Shown: positions 26,573 to 36,524, numbered from the stretch's first letter. The stretch: 64,000 nucleotides of DNA from an uncultured Alphaproteobacteria bacterium (GCA_902613845.1 CACMIW010000001.1:124001-188000), one strand, 5' to 3'. Numbers and translations: made by a program. The notes: generated by a model from the letters alone, not told the origin.

Positions 26573-27421
26573 ATGCCAAAATTATATACATTTTTGAAAT
26601 ATTTCTTTGTCGTACTTTGGGCTTGCTTTGTTATAGCGCCTTTTCTTTGGGCCATATCAACCTCTTTTAAGGATTTTAATTCAGTTACAGGTGGAGCGAC
26701 ATATATCCCTTGGTTGCAGTTTGAACCAACGTTAGACGGATGGAGTGTTTTATTTAAGCCTGGTTCCCAAGGTGGAATAAATATTATCGGACCATATTTC
26801 AATAGTATTTTTGTTACACTAACAGCAAGTTTGATCAGCATTGTTTTAGGCACATTAGCTGCATACGCTTTATCTCGTTACACTTTCAAAGCTGGAATTG
26901 TTAAAAATAATGATATTACGTTCTTTTTTATATCCCAAAGAATTATGCCACCTGTTGTATTGTCAATTCCTTTTTTTATTTTTTTAAGCTCCTTAGGGCT
27001 TCTAGATAGTCTCGCTGGTTTAATTCTAGTTTATATTGTTTTATTAATGCCCATTGCTGTTTGGATTATGGTTGATTTTTTTAATCGTGTTCCCAGAGAA
27101 ATTGATGAAACAGCTTTAATTGATGGATGCAATCCATTTCAAGCTTTTTTTAAAGTCGTTCTTCCTAATTCAGTTCCGGGTATGTTAGTAGCAGGTTTGT
27201 TTTGTATTATATTTGGTTGGATTGATTTTTTCTTTGCTTTTATATTAACCTTTACAAAAGTACAGTTGTTGCCAGTCAAAATTGTAGCATTAAATTCTTC
27301 AATTACACCTTGGTGGAGCTTATCTGCAGCAGCACTTGTATCTGTTGCACCGTTAATAATCGTAGCGTTTATTGTAGAGCGTTATTTATCAAAGGGCAAT
27401 TTATCTGGAGCTTTAAAATAA
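26573..27421 (+). CDS. ABC importer permease, GlpQ/MalG-like
   Basis: Second permease, 282 residues, six predicted helices, EAA loop REIDETALIDGCNPFQAFFKVVLP and the family-typical ISQRIMPPVVLSIPFFI. The stop codon shares its last base with the ATG of the first ATPase (27421), implying coupled translation. A GlpU-like small membrane protein, present in the Rhizobium operon, is not found here. Confidence 0.88.
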   Translation: MPKLYTFLKYFFVVLWACFVIAPFLWAISTSFKDFNSVTGGATYIPWLQFEPTLDGWSVLFKPGSQGGINIIGPYFNSIFVTLTASLISIVLGTLAAYALSRYTFKAGIVKNNDITFFFISQRIMPPVVLSIPFFIFLSSLGLLDSLAGLILVYIVLLMPIAVWIMVDFFNRVPREIDETALIDGCNPFQAFFKVVLPNSVPGMLVAGLFCIIFGWIDFFFAFILTFTKVQLLPVKIVALNSSITPWWSLSAAALVSVAPLIIVAFIVERYLSKGNLSGALK

Positions 27422-28494
27422 TGTCTTTAATGCTCAATCATATTTCTTTTAAACCAACAGAGGAATATCATTTAAATGATATTAGTTTGAGATTTGATTC
27501 AGGAAAAATGTACACGATATTAGGTAGAACTTTATCAGGTAAAACCACACTTTTGAAAACTATTGCTGGTCTTCAAACTCCTGACTCGGGATCTATAAAT
27601 TTTGAAGATACAGATTTTTTATCAATTCCTGTTTGGAAAAGAAATGTAGCGATGGTGTATCAACAATTTATAAATTATCCGCATTTAAATGTCAGAGATA
27701 ACGTCGCTTTTCCACTAAAACAAAGGAAAATGGATGCAAATCTAATTGAAAAAGAAGTTCAAGAAGCAATGGAAAAAGTTGGTTTAATCGGTTTTGAGTC
27801 AAGAAAAATTCAAGAACTATCTGGTGGACAACAACAAAGAGTAGCTCTCGCAAGGTCTTTAGCAAAAAAAGCTAAAATACTTTTATTAGACGAACCTCTC
27901 GTTAACCTTGATTACAAATTGAGAGAAGGCCTTCGAGAGGAATTTAAAAAACTTTTTAATGTATCTGACGAGTCAAACTCAATTTTAATTTATGCTAGCA
28001 CAGATCCTTTAGAGGCGATGCAACTCAACGGCGATATTATTGTAATTGATGAAGGTAAAATACTTCAGACAGGTACAGCTAAAGATGTATTTGAAAATCC
28101 TGCAACTGCTAAAGTTGCTGAAATTACTAATGACCCTGCAATGAACATCAATAAATGTTTTATACAAGATAATTCTTTGATTATGAATGATAGCGTTCAA
28201 ATCCAAATCCCTGATGAACTCAAGTCTATACCTAACGGAAAGTATTTAGTGGGCATTAGAGCCACAGATATATATCTTGATGACCAAGGTTTTGCTTTTG
28301 ATGTAGAAATTTCTGAAATATCAGGTTCAGAGACTTTTCTTCACTTACGTAATAATAATTTAAAATGTGTTGCCACAATTGAAGAAGTAAAAACATATAA
28401 CACAAATGAGGTTGTAAAAATTAATTTTGATAAATCAAAAATTTATTTGTTTGAGGAGTCAGGGGATCTCCGACACTCTCCCTATCAACAATAA
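27421..28494 (+). CDS. ABC importer ATPase 1, GlpS-like, H-loop His replaced
   Basis: A 357-residue nucleotide-binding subunit. Walker A GRTLSGKTT (35-43), Q-loop MVYQQFINYPHLNV, canonical signature LSGGQQQR (133-140) and Walker B ILLLDEPLVNLD are present. The switch histidine expected in the YVTHD motif is Thr194 (YASTDPLEAM). A C-terminal TOBE-like region follows. A longer frame back to 27310 lies inside the permease gene and was rejected. With ATPase 2 it can form one complete and one degenerate ATP site. Confidence 0.88.
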   Translation: MSLMLNHISFKPTEEYHLNDISLRFDSGKMYTILGRTLSGKTTLLKTIAGLQTPDSGSINFEDTDFLSIPVWKRNVAMVYQQFINYPHLNVRDNVAFPLKQRKMDANLIEKEVQEAMEKVGLIGFESRKIQELSGGQQQRVALARSLAKKAKILLLDEPLVNLDYKLREGLREEFKKLFNVSDESNSILIYASTDPLEAMQLNGDIIVIDEGKILQTGTAKDVFENPATAKVAEITNDPAMNINKCFIQDNSLIMNDSVQIQIPDELKSIPNGKYLVGIRATDIYLDDQGFAFDVEISEISGSETFLHLRNNNLKCVATIEEVKTYNTNEVVKINFDKSKIYLFEESGDLRHSPYQQ

Positions 28495-29567
28495 TGGCTA
28501 AAATAATTTTAGAAAACATTGCACACACATACGAGCCCAATGCAAGCAACCCAATATTCGCTTTGAAAGAAATGTCTCTTTCTTGGGCAGATGGTGGACG
28601 TTATGCACTACTTGGTCCTTCAGGTTGTGGAAAGACAACAATGTTAAATATAATGAGTGGTTTAGTGAACCCATCTCATGGAAAAGTATTTTTCGATGAA
28701 AGAGATGTAACCTCAATGATTACTGAAGAAAGAAACATCGCCCAAGTGTTTCAATTCCCTGTAATTTATGGAACAATGACAGTATTCGAAAATCTTTCTT
28801 TTCCCTTAAAATGCCGACAGTTTCCTGAGGATCAAATAGAAAGGAAAGTCAAAGAGGTCGCAGAAATACTGAATTTGCAAGATTATTTGAACAATCGAGC
28901 AAAAGGATTAACAGCAGATCAAAAGCAATTGATTTCTCTTGGAAGAGGTTTAGTTCGGGAGGATGTAGCTGCTATATTAATGGATGAACCACTGACAGTT
29001 ATTGATCCTGACTTAAAATTTCGTCTCAGAAGAAAATTAAAAGAAATAAATGATAAGTACAAGACAACATTGATATATGTAACTCATGATCAGAATGAGG
29101 CTATGACATTTGCAGATAATATTATAGTTATGGATCAAGGTGAAGTTGTGCAGGCAGGATCACCAAAGGACCTTTTTGAGAGACCTCAAACAACATTTGT
29201 TGGTTATTTTATTGGTTCACCTGCAATGAATTTATATGAATGTTCCGCAAGTTCTAAAAATGAAATTAGTATAGGTGTTAATTCATTCAAAGTTCAAACT
29301 AATATTAACAATTCTAAATCGGAAAATTTAAAACTAGGAATTCGTTCTGAGTATATTACAGTTGAAGATGAACATAGTGATAATTCATTAGAAGCGGACA
29401 TAATCGAAGTCGAAGATTTTGGAAATTATAAACTTATTACAGCGTCTTTTGATTCATTTAAAATAAAAGCAAAAGTTAAAAGAGAATTAGACATACCGTC
29501 AGAAAAAGTTATTCTAAAATTACCAGCAGAACATTGCTGCATATATGAAGATAATAAACTCATTTAA
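28494..29567 (+). CDS. ABC importer ATPase 2, GlpT-like, degenerate signature
   Basis: Second nucleotide-binding subunit, 357 residues, ATG overlapping the previous stop. Walker A GPSGCGKTT (41-49), Walker B ILMDEPLTVID and H-loop YVTHDQNEAM (His198) are intact. The ABC signature is LTADQKQL (139-146) in place of LSGGQxQR. This is the mirror image of ATPase 1, arguing for an obligate heterodimer with unequal sites. The family call is secure; the mechanism is inferred. Confidence 0.88.
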   Translation: MAKIILENIAHTYEPNASNPIFALKEMSLSWADGGRYALLGPSGCGKTTMLNIMSGLVNPSHGKVFFDERDVTSMITEERNIAQVFQFPVIYGTMTVFENLSFPLKCRQFPEDQIERKVKEVAEILNLQDYLNNRAKGLTADQKQLISLGRGLVREDVAAILMDEPLTVIDPDLKFRLRRKLKEINDKYKTTLIYVTHDQNEAMTFADNIIVMDQGEVVQAGSPKDLFERPQTTFVGYFIGSPAMNLYECSASSKNEISIGVNSFKVQTNINNSKSENLKLGIRSEYITVEDEHSDNSLEADIIEVEDFGNYKLITASFDSFKIKAKVKRELDIPSEKVILKLPAEHCCIYEDNKLI

Positions 29568-30627
29568 AAAAACTTTTTTATTTACATTTTGTCTATTATC
29601 TTTTAGTGCATACACGCATTCTATAACCTTAGAGAAAACACCAGTATCTTTAAATAATCCTTGGGGTATGAGTTGGACGGAAAATCAGTTATTGATCACG
29701 CAAAAATCAGGTGAAATTTATCTTGTTAACACAAATGATTATACAAAAATAAAAATTGATCATAAAATTCCTTTTGTTCAACATGGACAAGGAGGACTTC
29801 TTGATATAGTAAGTGATAAAAATATTATATGGGTCACTGGTTCTATTAAAAAAAATGGTAAATACACTACTGCCATTTATCGCGCTGAGCTTAAAAACAA
29901 TATCCTCATAAATGAACAACTTATTTATGAAGCATTACCATACTTCAGTAATGGTAAGCATTTTGGTTCACGAATAGAAATTCTTGATGATTATCTTTAT
30001 GCTAGTATAGGGGAAAGAGGCAAGGGTATGATTGCCCAAGATTTTTCAAACTCTATTGGTTCTATAATCAGAATTCACAAAAATGGTGAAATTCCTGATG
30101 ATAATCCTTTCATTTCAGGCAATAACTGGTTACCTGAGTTATACCAAATTGGTATAAGAAACCCTCAAGGGATGACATTGGATCCTCAAACAAATTCAAT
30201 TTATATATCTAATCATGGACCTAAAGGAGGCGACTTCATAGGAAAAGTTGTAAGTGGATCAAATTATGGTTGGAAAAAAATAGGTTGGGGTGGAACCAAT
30301 TACTCAGGGACTAAAATAGGTGACGGTAATGCGTGGGAGCCTGGATTTATAAAACCTGATTTTATTTGGGTGCCATCAATAGCAGTTAGTGGTATTAAGT
30401 TTTATCATGGAGATGCCTTCCCAGAGTGGGAAAATTCACTCTTAGTATCTTCACTAAAATATCAATACCTTTCTGTTTTACACAGAAAAGATAATAAATT
30501 TGTTAAAGAGGAGATAATTTTTAAAGATAAAATTGGAAGAGTAAGAGATTTAGAGATAGATCAACAAGGCAATATATATGTTATCGCAGATGAAAGGGAC
30601 TCAAATTTATTTGTTCTTAAACCCTAA
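29545..30627 (+). CDS. Periplasmic PQQ-type aldose/sorbosone dehydrogenase (GSDH family)
   Basis: A 360-residue six-bladed propeller protein with signal peptide (KKTFLFTFCLLSFSAYTHS). Family landmarks are NNPWGMSWTENQLLITQKSGEI at the N-terminus, FGSRIEILDDYLYASIGERG, the IGIRNPQGMTLDP blade and NHGPKGGDFIG. Members oxidise sugars at C1 using PQQ; no PQQ genes are in the window. It overlaps the ATPase 2 gene by 23 bases and precedes a lactonase, so sugar to lactone to acid is a coherent path. Confidence 0.85.
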   Translation: MKIINSFKKTFLFTFCLLSFSAYTHSITLEKTPVSLNNPWGMSWTENQLLITQKSGEIYLVNTNDYTKIKIDHKIPFVQHGQGGLLDIVSDKNIIWVTGSIKKNGKYTTAIYRAELKNNILINEQLIYEALPYFSNGKHFGSRIEILDDYLYASIGERGKGMIAQDFSNSIGSIIRIHKNGEIPDDNPFISGNNWLPELYQIGIRNPQGMTLDPQTNSIYISNHGPKGGDFIGKVVSGSNYGWKKIGWGGTNYSGTKIGDGNAWEPGFIKPDFIWVPSIAVSGIKFYHGDAFPEWENSLLVSSLKYQYLSVLHRKDNKFVKEEIIFKDKIGRVRDLEIDQQGNIYVIADERDSNLFVLKP

Positions 30628-30662
30628 CTATTCTCTATGATCTAAATAAAGATTATTTTGAG

Positions 30663-31535
30663 ATGAATATAAATAAGGTTTCAATAGCTCTAGACTGTAA
30701 AAACCATATTGGAGAAAGTTGTTTTTGGGACTCGAAAGAAAATTGCTTAATTTGGACAGATATCGAAGGTAAAACAATTTGGAAACTTGATGAGAGTAAT
30801 CAAAGTTTTAAATTTAATTTACCAGATAGAGCTGGTTTTATTTTACCAAGAAAAAAAGATGGATTTATAATTGGATTTCCAAAGTTTATTGCAATTTCTA
30901 ATCAAAATTTTTCATCTTTTGAAAAAATATGTGACGTTGAAATTAGTATTAAAAAGACACGAATAAATGATGCAAAAGTAGATCCATATGGTGGAATTGT
31001 ATTTGGGACTTATAATGAAGATCCAGATAAATTAAATAGAAAACCTATTGCAAATCTTTACAGACTTGCTCCAGACTTGTCCTTAACTCATCTCTTATCA
31101 AATATTACTGTCTCCAATGGACTAGCCTTCTCTCAAAAGGATAATATTATGTATTTTGCAGACACCCCAACTGGTCGGATACAAAAATTTAGCTACAATC
31201 AAGATTTTAAAAAACTAATTGAATTAGAGTCAAATATGATTTTCAAAGATGTTGGAGAACCAGATGGTGCCACTTTGGATATTGATGACAACTATTGGTC
31301 AGCAAGGGTTAGGGGAAAATGTATTATATGTATTGATACAAAAAATGGCAAAATCATTGAAAAAATTGATCTCCCTACTAGCACACCTACTTGTGTAACA
31401 TTTGGAAATTCTGATTTATCATGTCTTTATGTGACCTCTTTAAGAGCAGATCCAATTAACGACAGTGCTGACGGCAATCTATATAAAATTAAAACAAGGA
31501 CTCAAGGTTTAAAGCAACTTTTGGCTGATTTTTGA
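30663..31535 (+). CDS. SMP-30/gluconolactonase family lactonase
   Basis: Calcium-dependent sugar lactonase of 290 residues, cytoplasmic (no signal peptide). It begins in the family style with HIGESCFWDSKENCLIWTDIEGK (metal-binding Glu in GES). It continues with KTRINDAKVDPYGGIVFGTYN (Asn/Asp ligands), SNGLAFSQKDNIMYFADTPTGRI and EPDGATLDIDDNYWSARVRG. It lies 36 bases after the sugar dehydrogenase, whose lactone product it could open. The exact sugar is unknown. Confidence 0.87.
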   Translation: MNINKVSIALDCKNHIGESCFWDSKENCLIWTDIEGKTIWKLDESNQSFKFNLPDRAGFILPRKKDGFIIGFPKFIAISNQNFSSFEKICDVEISIKKTRINDAKVDPYGGIVFGTYNEDPDKLNRKPIANLYRLAPDLSLTHLLSNITVSNGLAFSQKDNIMYFADTPTGRIQKFSYNQDFKKLIELESNMIFKDVGEPDGATLDIDDNYWSARVRGKCIICIDTKNGKIIEKIDLPTSTPTCVTFGNSDLSCLYVTSLRADPINDSADGNLYKIKTRTQGLKQLLADF

Positions 31536-31538
31536 TTT

Positions 31539-32501
31539 TTATAAATATTCTTTATTCACTAAATTTTCGACATTTAATTCACTCATGTTCTTTAAGAAAA
31601 AAACAATATTTTGTGAAGCTTCTAAGGACATCCTTTCCCTACATTCTAATGTTAATGCTGCATTGTGAGGTGTCAGCAAAATATTATCTAGCTTAAAAAA
31701 TGGATGATTGGACTCAGGCGGCTCAGATACAAACACATCCATTCCTGCACCTTGAATTTTTTTTGATTCTAAAGCTACGCATAAGTCATTTTCGTTAACG
31801 ATTCCACCTCTCGATGTATTAACAAGAATAGAGTTTTTCCTCATCAAATTTAATTCTGTTTGGGAGATAAAGTTCTTAGTATCTCTATTTAACGGTAAAT
31901 GGATAGTAATAAAATCAGCTATAGCTAAACCTTGGTTTTTCTCAATCGGTATACATTGATTTCTAATAATTATTTCATTATCTAAAAAAGGATCATGTAC
32001 ATATACTTCCATATCAAATCCGAGACATCTCTTAGCAACTTCTTTTCCTATTCTACCAAATCCAATAATAAGTACTTTCTTTTTATACAATTCAAAAAAA
32101 TTGGGTAATTCAGATCTTTTTTCAAAATTACCTTCTTTAACCAGACTATCTGATAGAGATAATTTTTTTGTTAAATAAATGAAAAATGATAATACATGTT
32201 CAGCAACACTTACAGCATTAGAAGTAGATGTAATGCAAAGCGCAATTTTATTATCATTGAGAAAATCAAGATCAACGTTATCGTAACCAACTCCATGCCT
32301 TGATATAATTTTTAAGTTGTCACAATGTTCTAAAATTTCTTTATCAAGTTTTGTAGTTCTTAATAAAATTCCATCAATATCTTTTAATTGTTCCTTTAAG
32401 TTTTGTATTTCAAAACTCTCAATTTCAATGACTTTGAATCCGTTTTCTTTCAAAAACGATAAGCCTTTTTGGTCAACTTTACCTAGTACAGCAACTTTCA
32501 T
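31539..32501 (-). CDS. D-2-hydroxyacid dehydrogenase (SerA/GyaR-like)
   Basis: NAD-dependent oxidoreductase for a 2-hydroxyacid/2-ketoacid pair, 320 residues. Visible are SRHGVGYDNVD, the Rossmann motif VLIIGFGRIGKEVAKRCLG, catalytic Arg in NTSRGGIVNE, Glu in FVSEPPES and His in LTPHNAAL. No regulatory ACT domain, so it is not standard SerA. It is convergent with the lactonase (3 bases apart) and divergent from the IolD-like gene. In this island it may act on sugar-acid breakdown products. Confidence 0.87.
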   Translation of the reverse strand: MKVAVLGKVDQKGLSFLKENGFKVIEIESFEIQNLKEQLKDIDGILLRTTKLDKEILEHCDNLKIISRHGVGYDNVDLDFLNDNKIALCITSTSNAVSVAEHVLSFFIYLTKKLSLSDSLVKEGNFEKRSELPNFFELYKKKVLIIGFGRIGKEVAKRCLGFDMEVYVHDPFLDNEIIIRNQCIPIEKNQGLAIADFITIHLPLNRDTKNFISQTELNLMRKNSILVNTSRGGIVNENDLCVALESKKIQGAGMDVFVSEPPESNHPFFKLDNILLTPHNAALTLECRERMSLEASQNIVFFLKNMSELNVENLVNKEYL

Positions 32502-32614
32502 ATTTTCTCTTGACTCAAAGTTATGTCAAAAAAGTGTCAATTTTTAAAGGTTTTTCATTCAAATTATCTTTCTATCGTGTAATATCTTTAACGGTTAAGT
32601 TTTTTGGAGGAATA

Positions 32615-34459
32615 ATGAAAACCATCAAATTGTCTTGTGCTCACGCATTATTTAAATATTTAATTGCGCAAAAAACTATCATTGAAGGTAAGAAAGCACC
32701 ACTATTCCCAGGAGCATTTGCTATTTATGGGCATGGTAATGTTGCTTGTTTAGGCCAAGCAATGGAAGAGTTCCAGTCTGACCTTCCTGGTTTTAGAGGT
32801 CATCATGAACAAAGTATGGCTTTGACTGGTATTGGATATGCTAGAGCCATGAGAAGAAAACAAATCTTTATTGCCACCTCATCAGTAGGCCCTGGGGCAA
32901 CAAACATGGTTACAGCTGCAGCAGTAGCTCTTAGCAATCGACTGCCAATATTGTTATTACCAGGAGATACTTTTGCTAGTCGATTTCCTGATCCTGTTTT
33001 GCAACAAGTTGAAAATTTCAACTCACCTATTGAAACCGCAAATGATGCTTTTAAACCTGTTTCAAAGTATTTCGATAGAATTACAAGACCAGAACAAATT
33101 CTTGCTTCTCTTCCTCAGGCTATCCAAGTCATGCTTGACCCCTCTGACTGTGGACCAGCAACTATTGCAATGTCACAAGATGTTCAAGGTGAGTCATTTG
33201 ATTACCCTGAAGTATTTTTCGAAGAAAAAGTACACGAGATAAGAAGAGTTCATCCAGATCCAAGTCAGATCAATCAAGCAGTTGAAAAAATAAAAAACTC
33301 AAAACAACCTATTATTATTTCAGGAGGCGGCGTTCTCTACTCTGAAGCAGAGCAAGAACTCTCAAAATTTGCAAAAAAACATAACATTCCTGTCACTTCA
33401 ACGGTAATGGGTATTGGTTGTATGACTAAAGATGATCCGTATTATATTAGTGCGGTTGGTGCGTTGGGAGAGGGCTCATCAAATAGTTTATCTAAAGATA
33501 CCGACTTAGCTTTAGCCATTGGTACAAAGCTCGCAGATTTTACAACAGGCTCATGGGCAAATTTTGAAAATCCTAATTTCAAATTAGTTTCCGTAAATAC
33601 AGCTCGATACGACACCACAAAACATTTAGCAACCCCTGTTATAAGCGATGCTAAAGTAGGTCTTCAGAAAATATCTGAAGCTCTCGGTGATTGGAAAGCT
33701 CCTGATGACTGGTATAAAAGAGCAATTAAGGAAAAGAATGAATGGGATGCTTATGTTGAAAAACAAAGCGGACCCACCAATCAAGAGGAGCCCTCCTATG
33801 CTCACGCGGTAGGTGCAGTTTATAGAAATTCAGATCCAAGTGATATTGTAGTAACAGCAGCAGGGGGACTTGTTGGAGAAGTTGTACAAGTTTGGAAACC
33901 AAAGCAACTTAATACCTTTGAAACTGAGTGGGGCTTTAGTTGTATGGGATATGAAATTTCAGGCGCACTAGGAATTAAAATGGCTAAACCCGATCAAGAC
34001 GTAGTGGTATTTGTTGGTGATGGTTCTTACTTATTAAACAATACAGATATATATAGTTCAGTTATCTATGATCAAAAGCTCATTATTATAGTATGTGATA
34101 ATGGAGGGCATATGGTCATTAATCGCCTTCAATTAGCTAAAGGAGGAAAAGAATACATTTGTAATCTTCGTGCTGCTAGAGCTACCAACCTTAAATTTGT
34201 AGATTTTGAAAATCACGCAAAAAGTATGGGAGCTAATGCAGAGACTGTAAGCTCAACCTCAGAGTTAGAGGCAGCCTATAAAAGAGCCAAAGACTCAGAT
34301 AAAACTTATGTTATTACAATTAAAACACATGGTTATGAATGGTTAGAGGGGACTGCATTTTGGGAAAGCCCCACATTACAAGATCCAATTACTGTTAATA
34401 ATAAAAGTGCCCTTGAGGATTTTGAGTCTGGAAAGAGCAAACAGCGTAAGGGTGTTTAA
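32615..34459 (+). CDS. iolD: ThDP-dependent hydrolase, IolD-like
   Basis: Resembles 3D-(3,5/4)-trihydroxycyclohexane-1,2-dione acylhydrolase, which opens the ring in inositol breakdown. It has 614 residues from ATG 32615 with Shine-Dalgarno TGGAGGA; a start at 32510 adds unsupported residues. N-terminal PYR-domain features are IYGHGNVACLGQA and FRGHHEQSMALTGIGYA (catalytic Glu). The C-terminal ThDP motif GDGSYLLNNTDIYSSVIYDQK ends in CDNGGHMVINRLQ, which is IolD-like. No other iol genes are in the window, so the true substrate may be a related cyclic or diketo sugar. Confidence 0.85.
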   Translation: MKTIKLSCAHALFKYLIAQKTIIEGKKAPLFPGAFAIYGHGNVACLGQAMEEFQSDLPGFRGHHEQSMALTGIGYARAMRRKQIFIATSSVGPGATNMVTAAAVALSNRLPILLLPGDTFASRFPDPVLQQVENFNSPIETANDAFKPVSKYFDRITRPEQILASLPQAIQVMLDPSDCGPATIAMSQDVQGESFDYPEVFFEEKVHEIRRVHPDPSQINQAVEKIKNSKQPIIISGGGVLYSEAEQELSKFAKKHNIPVTSTVMGIGCMTKDDPYYISAVGALGEGSSNSLSKDTDLALAIGTKLADFTTGSWANFENPNFKLVSVNTARYDTTKHLATPVISDAKVGLQKISEALGDWKAPDDWYKRAIKEKNEWDAYVEKQSGPTNQEEPSYAHAVGAVYRNSDPSDIVVTAAGGLVGEVVQVWKPKQLNTFETEWGFSCMGYEISGALGIKMAKPDQDVVVFVGDGSYLLNNTDIYSSVIYDQKLIIIVCDNGGHMVINRLQLAKGGKEYICNLRAARATNLKFVDFENHAKSMGANAETVSSTSELEAAYKRAKDSDKTYVITIKTHGYEWLEGTAFWESPTLQDPITVNNKSALEDFESGKSKQRKGV

Positions 34460-34462
34460 TTT

Positions 34463-35197
34463 TTGACATCTAAAAAAAGAGTTGTCTTAATAACAGGCGC
34501 TGAGTCAGGTATAGGAAAAAGTACATCTAAAATTTTTTTAGATAACGGATATAAAGTTATTTGTACTTACCTTAAAAATAATAATAACAAAAATACTAAA
34601 GATACTGAATATCATCGCATTGATATTACTAAGAATAAGGATTGGGAAATTCTAGCTCTGTATATTAAAAAAAAATTTAAAAAAATTGATGTCTTAGTGA
34701 ATAGCGCAGGTGTCAGATTGAGTGGAAATTTAGAGACCACGTCTATGAGTGATTGGTCATACCATCTCAATAATAACGTAACAGGCACCTTTCTTGCTTG
34801 TAAGTATATTTTACCTTTTCTTAAAAAAGCTAAAAATTCTTCAATTATAAATGTTGCATCAATAAACAGTATTAGAGGAGCAAAAAATATGTTGGCATAC
34901 GCGACTTCTAAAAGTGCGGTAATATCTTTTACAGCGTCACTTGCTCTGGATTTAACAAAAAATAAAATCAGAGTAAACGCTGTTGCTCCAGGGGCCATTG
35001 AAACACCAATGTTGGCTTCCTTTAAAAAAGATTTATCACTGAAAGAGTATCAAAAAAGAATGAGAGAAAACCATCCCATAGGAAGGGTTGGCAAACCAAA
35101 AGAAGTGGCCAATGTAATATATTTTTTAGCAAGTGAGAGTGCATCTTTTATGACGGGTTTGACTATACCAGTAGATGGTGGAAGAAGTATAAGGTAG
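34463..35197 (+). CDS. Short-chain dehydrogenase/reductase
   Basis: NAD(P)-dependent SDR of 244 residues. The cofactor motif is TGAESGIGKSTS, followed by NSAGVR, catalytic Ser in INVASINS, Tyr-x3-Lys in YATSKSAVI and the closing PVDGGRSIR. The TTG start at 34463 lies three bases after the IolD-like stop, so the two are probably co-transcribed. It is likely a polyol or sugar dehydrogenase by context; FabG-type fatty-acid function is less likely. Confidence 0.87.
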   Translation: MTSKKRVVLITGAESGIGKSTSKIFLDNGYKVICTYLKNNNNKNTKDTEYHRIDITKNKDWEILALYIKKKFKKIDVLVNSAGVRLSGNLETTSMSDWSYHLNNNVTGTFLACKYILPFLKKAKNSSIINVASINSIRGAKNMLAYATSKSAVISFTASLALDLTKNKIRVNAVAPGAIETPMLASFKKDLSLKEYQKRMRENHPIGRVGKPKEVANVIYFLASESASFMTGLTIPVDGGRSIR

Positions 35198-35201
35198 ACA
35201 C

Positions 35202-36524
35202 TTATTTCAAGTATTTTTGAAATTCATAATAAGAATTTTTGGGTATTCTCTTAAAGTTTTGGAAATCAGTAAAAACTAAACCAAATCTTTTTGAGTAACC
35301 AAAGGCCCACTCATAGTTATCAAGTAATGACCAAGCAAAATACCCTTTAACTGGTAATTTTTCATTCACACAATTTAACACCTCTTTTAAGTGTACATTG
35401 AAAAATTCAATTCTATCATGATCCTGAATTCTATTTCCTAAAGATAATTTGTCATTATTAGCCATCCCATTTTCAGTAATATAGATTGGAATATTATTAT
35501 CGTATTCTTTATTAATTCTTTTAATAAAGTAGCTCAATCCCTCAGGATAAAATTCCCACCCCATATCTGTTTTTTTTAGGGTCCCACTATTACACTCATA
35601 ATCGACACCATCATCTGATTTTTTATATTTGATTAAAGACCGGGTGTAATAATTCAATCCTATCCAGTCAATTGGTGAAGATATTAATTCTAATTGTGTT
35701 TTGTAATTTTCTGGGAGGTATTTTTCTAGGATGGATAAAGCTAATTCTGGATATTTACCTTTAAATATAGCATCGGAAAACCATCTGTTATGAATCTCAT
35801 CAAACAGTTTTGTTGCTTGAATATTTTCTTCATTACTATCTATAGGTTGACCAAATTGATTATTTAAAACTATTCCGATCTGATGATCATTACATGACCT
35901 TAATGCTTCAACAGATTGCGAGTGTGCAAATAAAATATTATGCATTGTTTTAGCAGCTGATTGGATATTTTTAATACCTGGTGCATGCTCTCCTAAATAA
36001 TGACTTAACCAAGAAACACACCAAGGCTCATTAATGGTTGAAATTTTTTCAAATTGATCTCCAAATGTTTTTGATATGAAAAAAGATAATTCTCCAAAAT
36101 GTTTACAGGTTTCTTGATCTTCCCAACCTTTAATTTTTTGAAATCTTATGGGAAGATCCCAATGATAAATTGTTGGGAAAGCCTCTAAATCACAATTATT
36201 TATTTCTTCTAATAATTGCTTGTAAAAATCCACACCCTTTAAATTGACATCTTTATTGTTGTCTGGAAATAATCTAGGCCAAGCAAATGAGAAACGATAG
36301 GCCTTAAAACCCGCATCTTTTATAAGTTTAATATCCTCTTTGAAATATTCAATATGATTACAAGCAAGTTTCCCATCAATGCCATTCAATTTTCTCTCAG
36401 CAAAATCATCCCAAATTGATTTACCACAATTGCCATACATCGTTCCTTCAATCTGATAAGAGGAAGTAGCAACTCCAAAGTTAAAATCTTTTGGAAAGTC
36501 TTGAAGAAAAGATAAGTTAATCAA
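35202..36524 (-). CDS. Glycoside hydrolase family 1 beta-glucosidase
   Basis: Retaining beta-glycosidase of 440 residues, no signal peptide, so it acts on imported glycosides. Markers are FGVATSSYQIEGTMYGNCGKSIWDDF, the acid/base Glu in STINEPWCVSW and the nucleophile Glu in IYITENGMAN. The C-terminal AWSLLDNYEWAFGYSKRFGLVF is also family-specific. It overlaps the ATPase gene upstream by 8 bases and is the last gene of the glucoside-importer operon. Confidence 0.92.
   Translation of the reverse strand: MINLSFLQDFPKDFNFGVATSSYQIEGTMYGNCGKSIWDDFAERKLNGIDGKLACNHIEYFKEDIKLIKDAGFKAYRFSFAWPRLFPDNNKDVNLKGVDFYKQLLEEINNCDLEAFPTIYHWDLPIRFQKIKGWEDQETCKHFGELSFFISKTFGDQFEKISTINEPWCVSWLSHYLGEHAPGIKNIQSAAKTMHNILFAHSQSVEALRSCNDHQIGIVLNNQFGQPIDSNEENIQATKLFDEIHNRWFSDAIFKGKYPELALSILEKYLPENYKTQLELISSPIDWIGLNYYTRSLIKYKKSDDGVDYECNSGTLKKTDMGWEFYPEGLSYFIKRINKEYDNNIPIYITENGMANNDKLSLGNRIQDHDRIEFFNVHLKEVLNCVNEKLPVKGYFAWSLLDNYEWAFGYSKRFGLVFTDFQNFKRIPKNSYYEFQKYLK

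Noticed and set aside
26076-26591. Minus-strand frame of 171 codons inside the permease genes
   Set aside because: It is antisense to conserved permease sequence including the EAA loop, with no domain of its own.
32510-32614. N-terminal extension of the IolD-like protein by 35 residues
   Set aside because: The ATG at 32615 has a strong Shine-Dalgarno and matches the IolD N-terminus; the extension is hydrophobic low-complexity sequence overlapping the promoter.
34612-34998. Minus-strand frame of 128 codons inside the SDR gene
   Set aside because: It mirrors the conserved SDR catalytic region and has no ribosome-binding site or family likeness.
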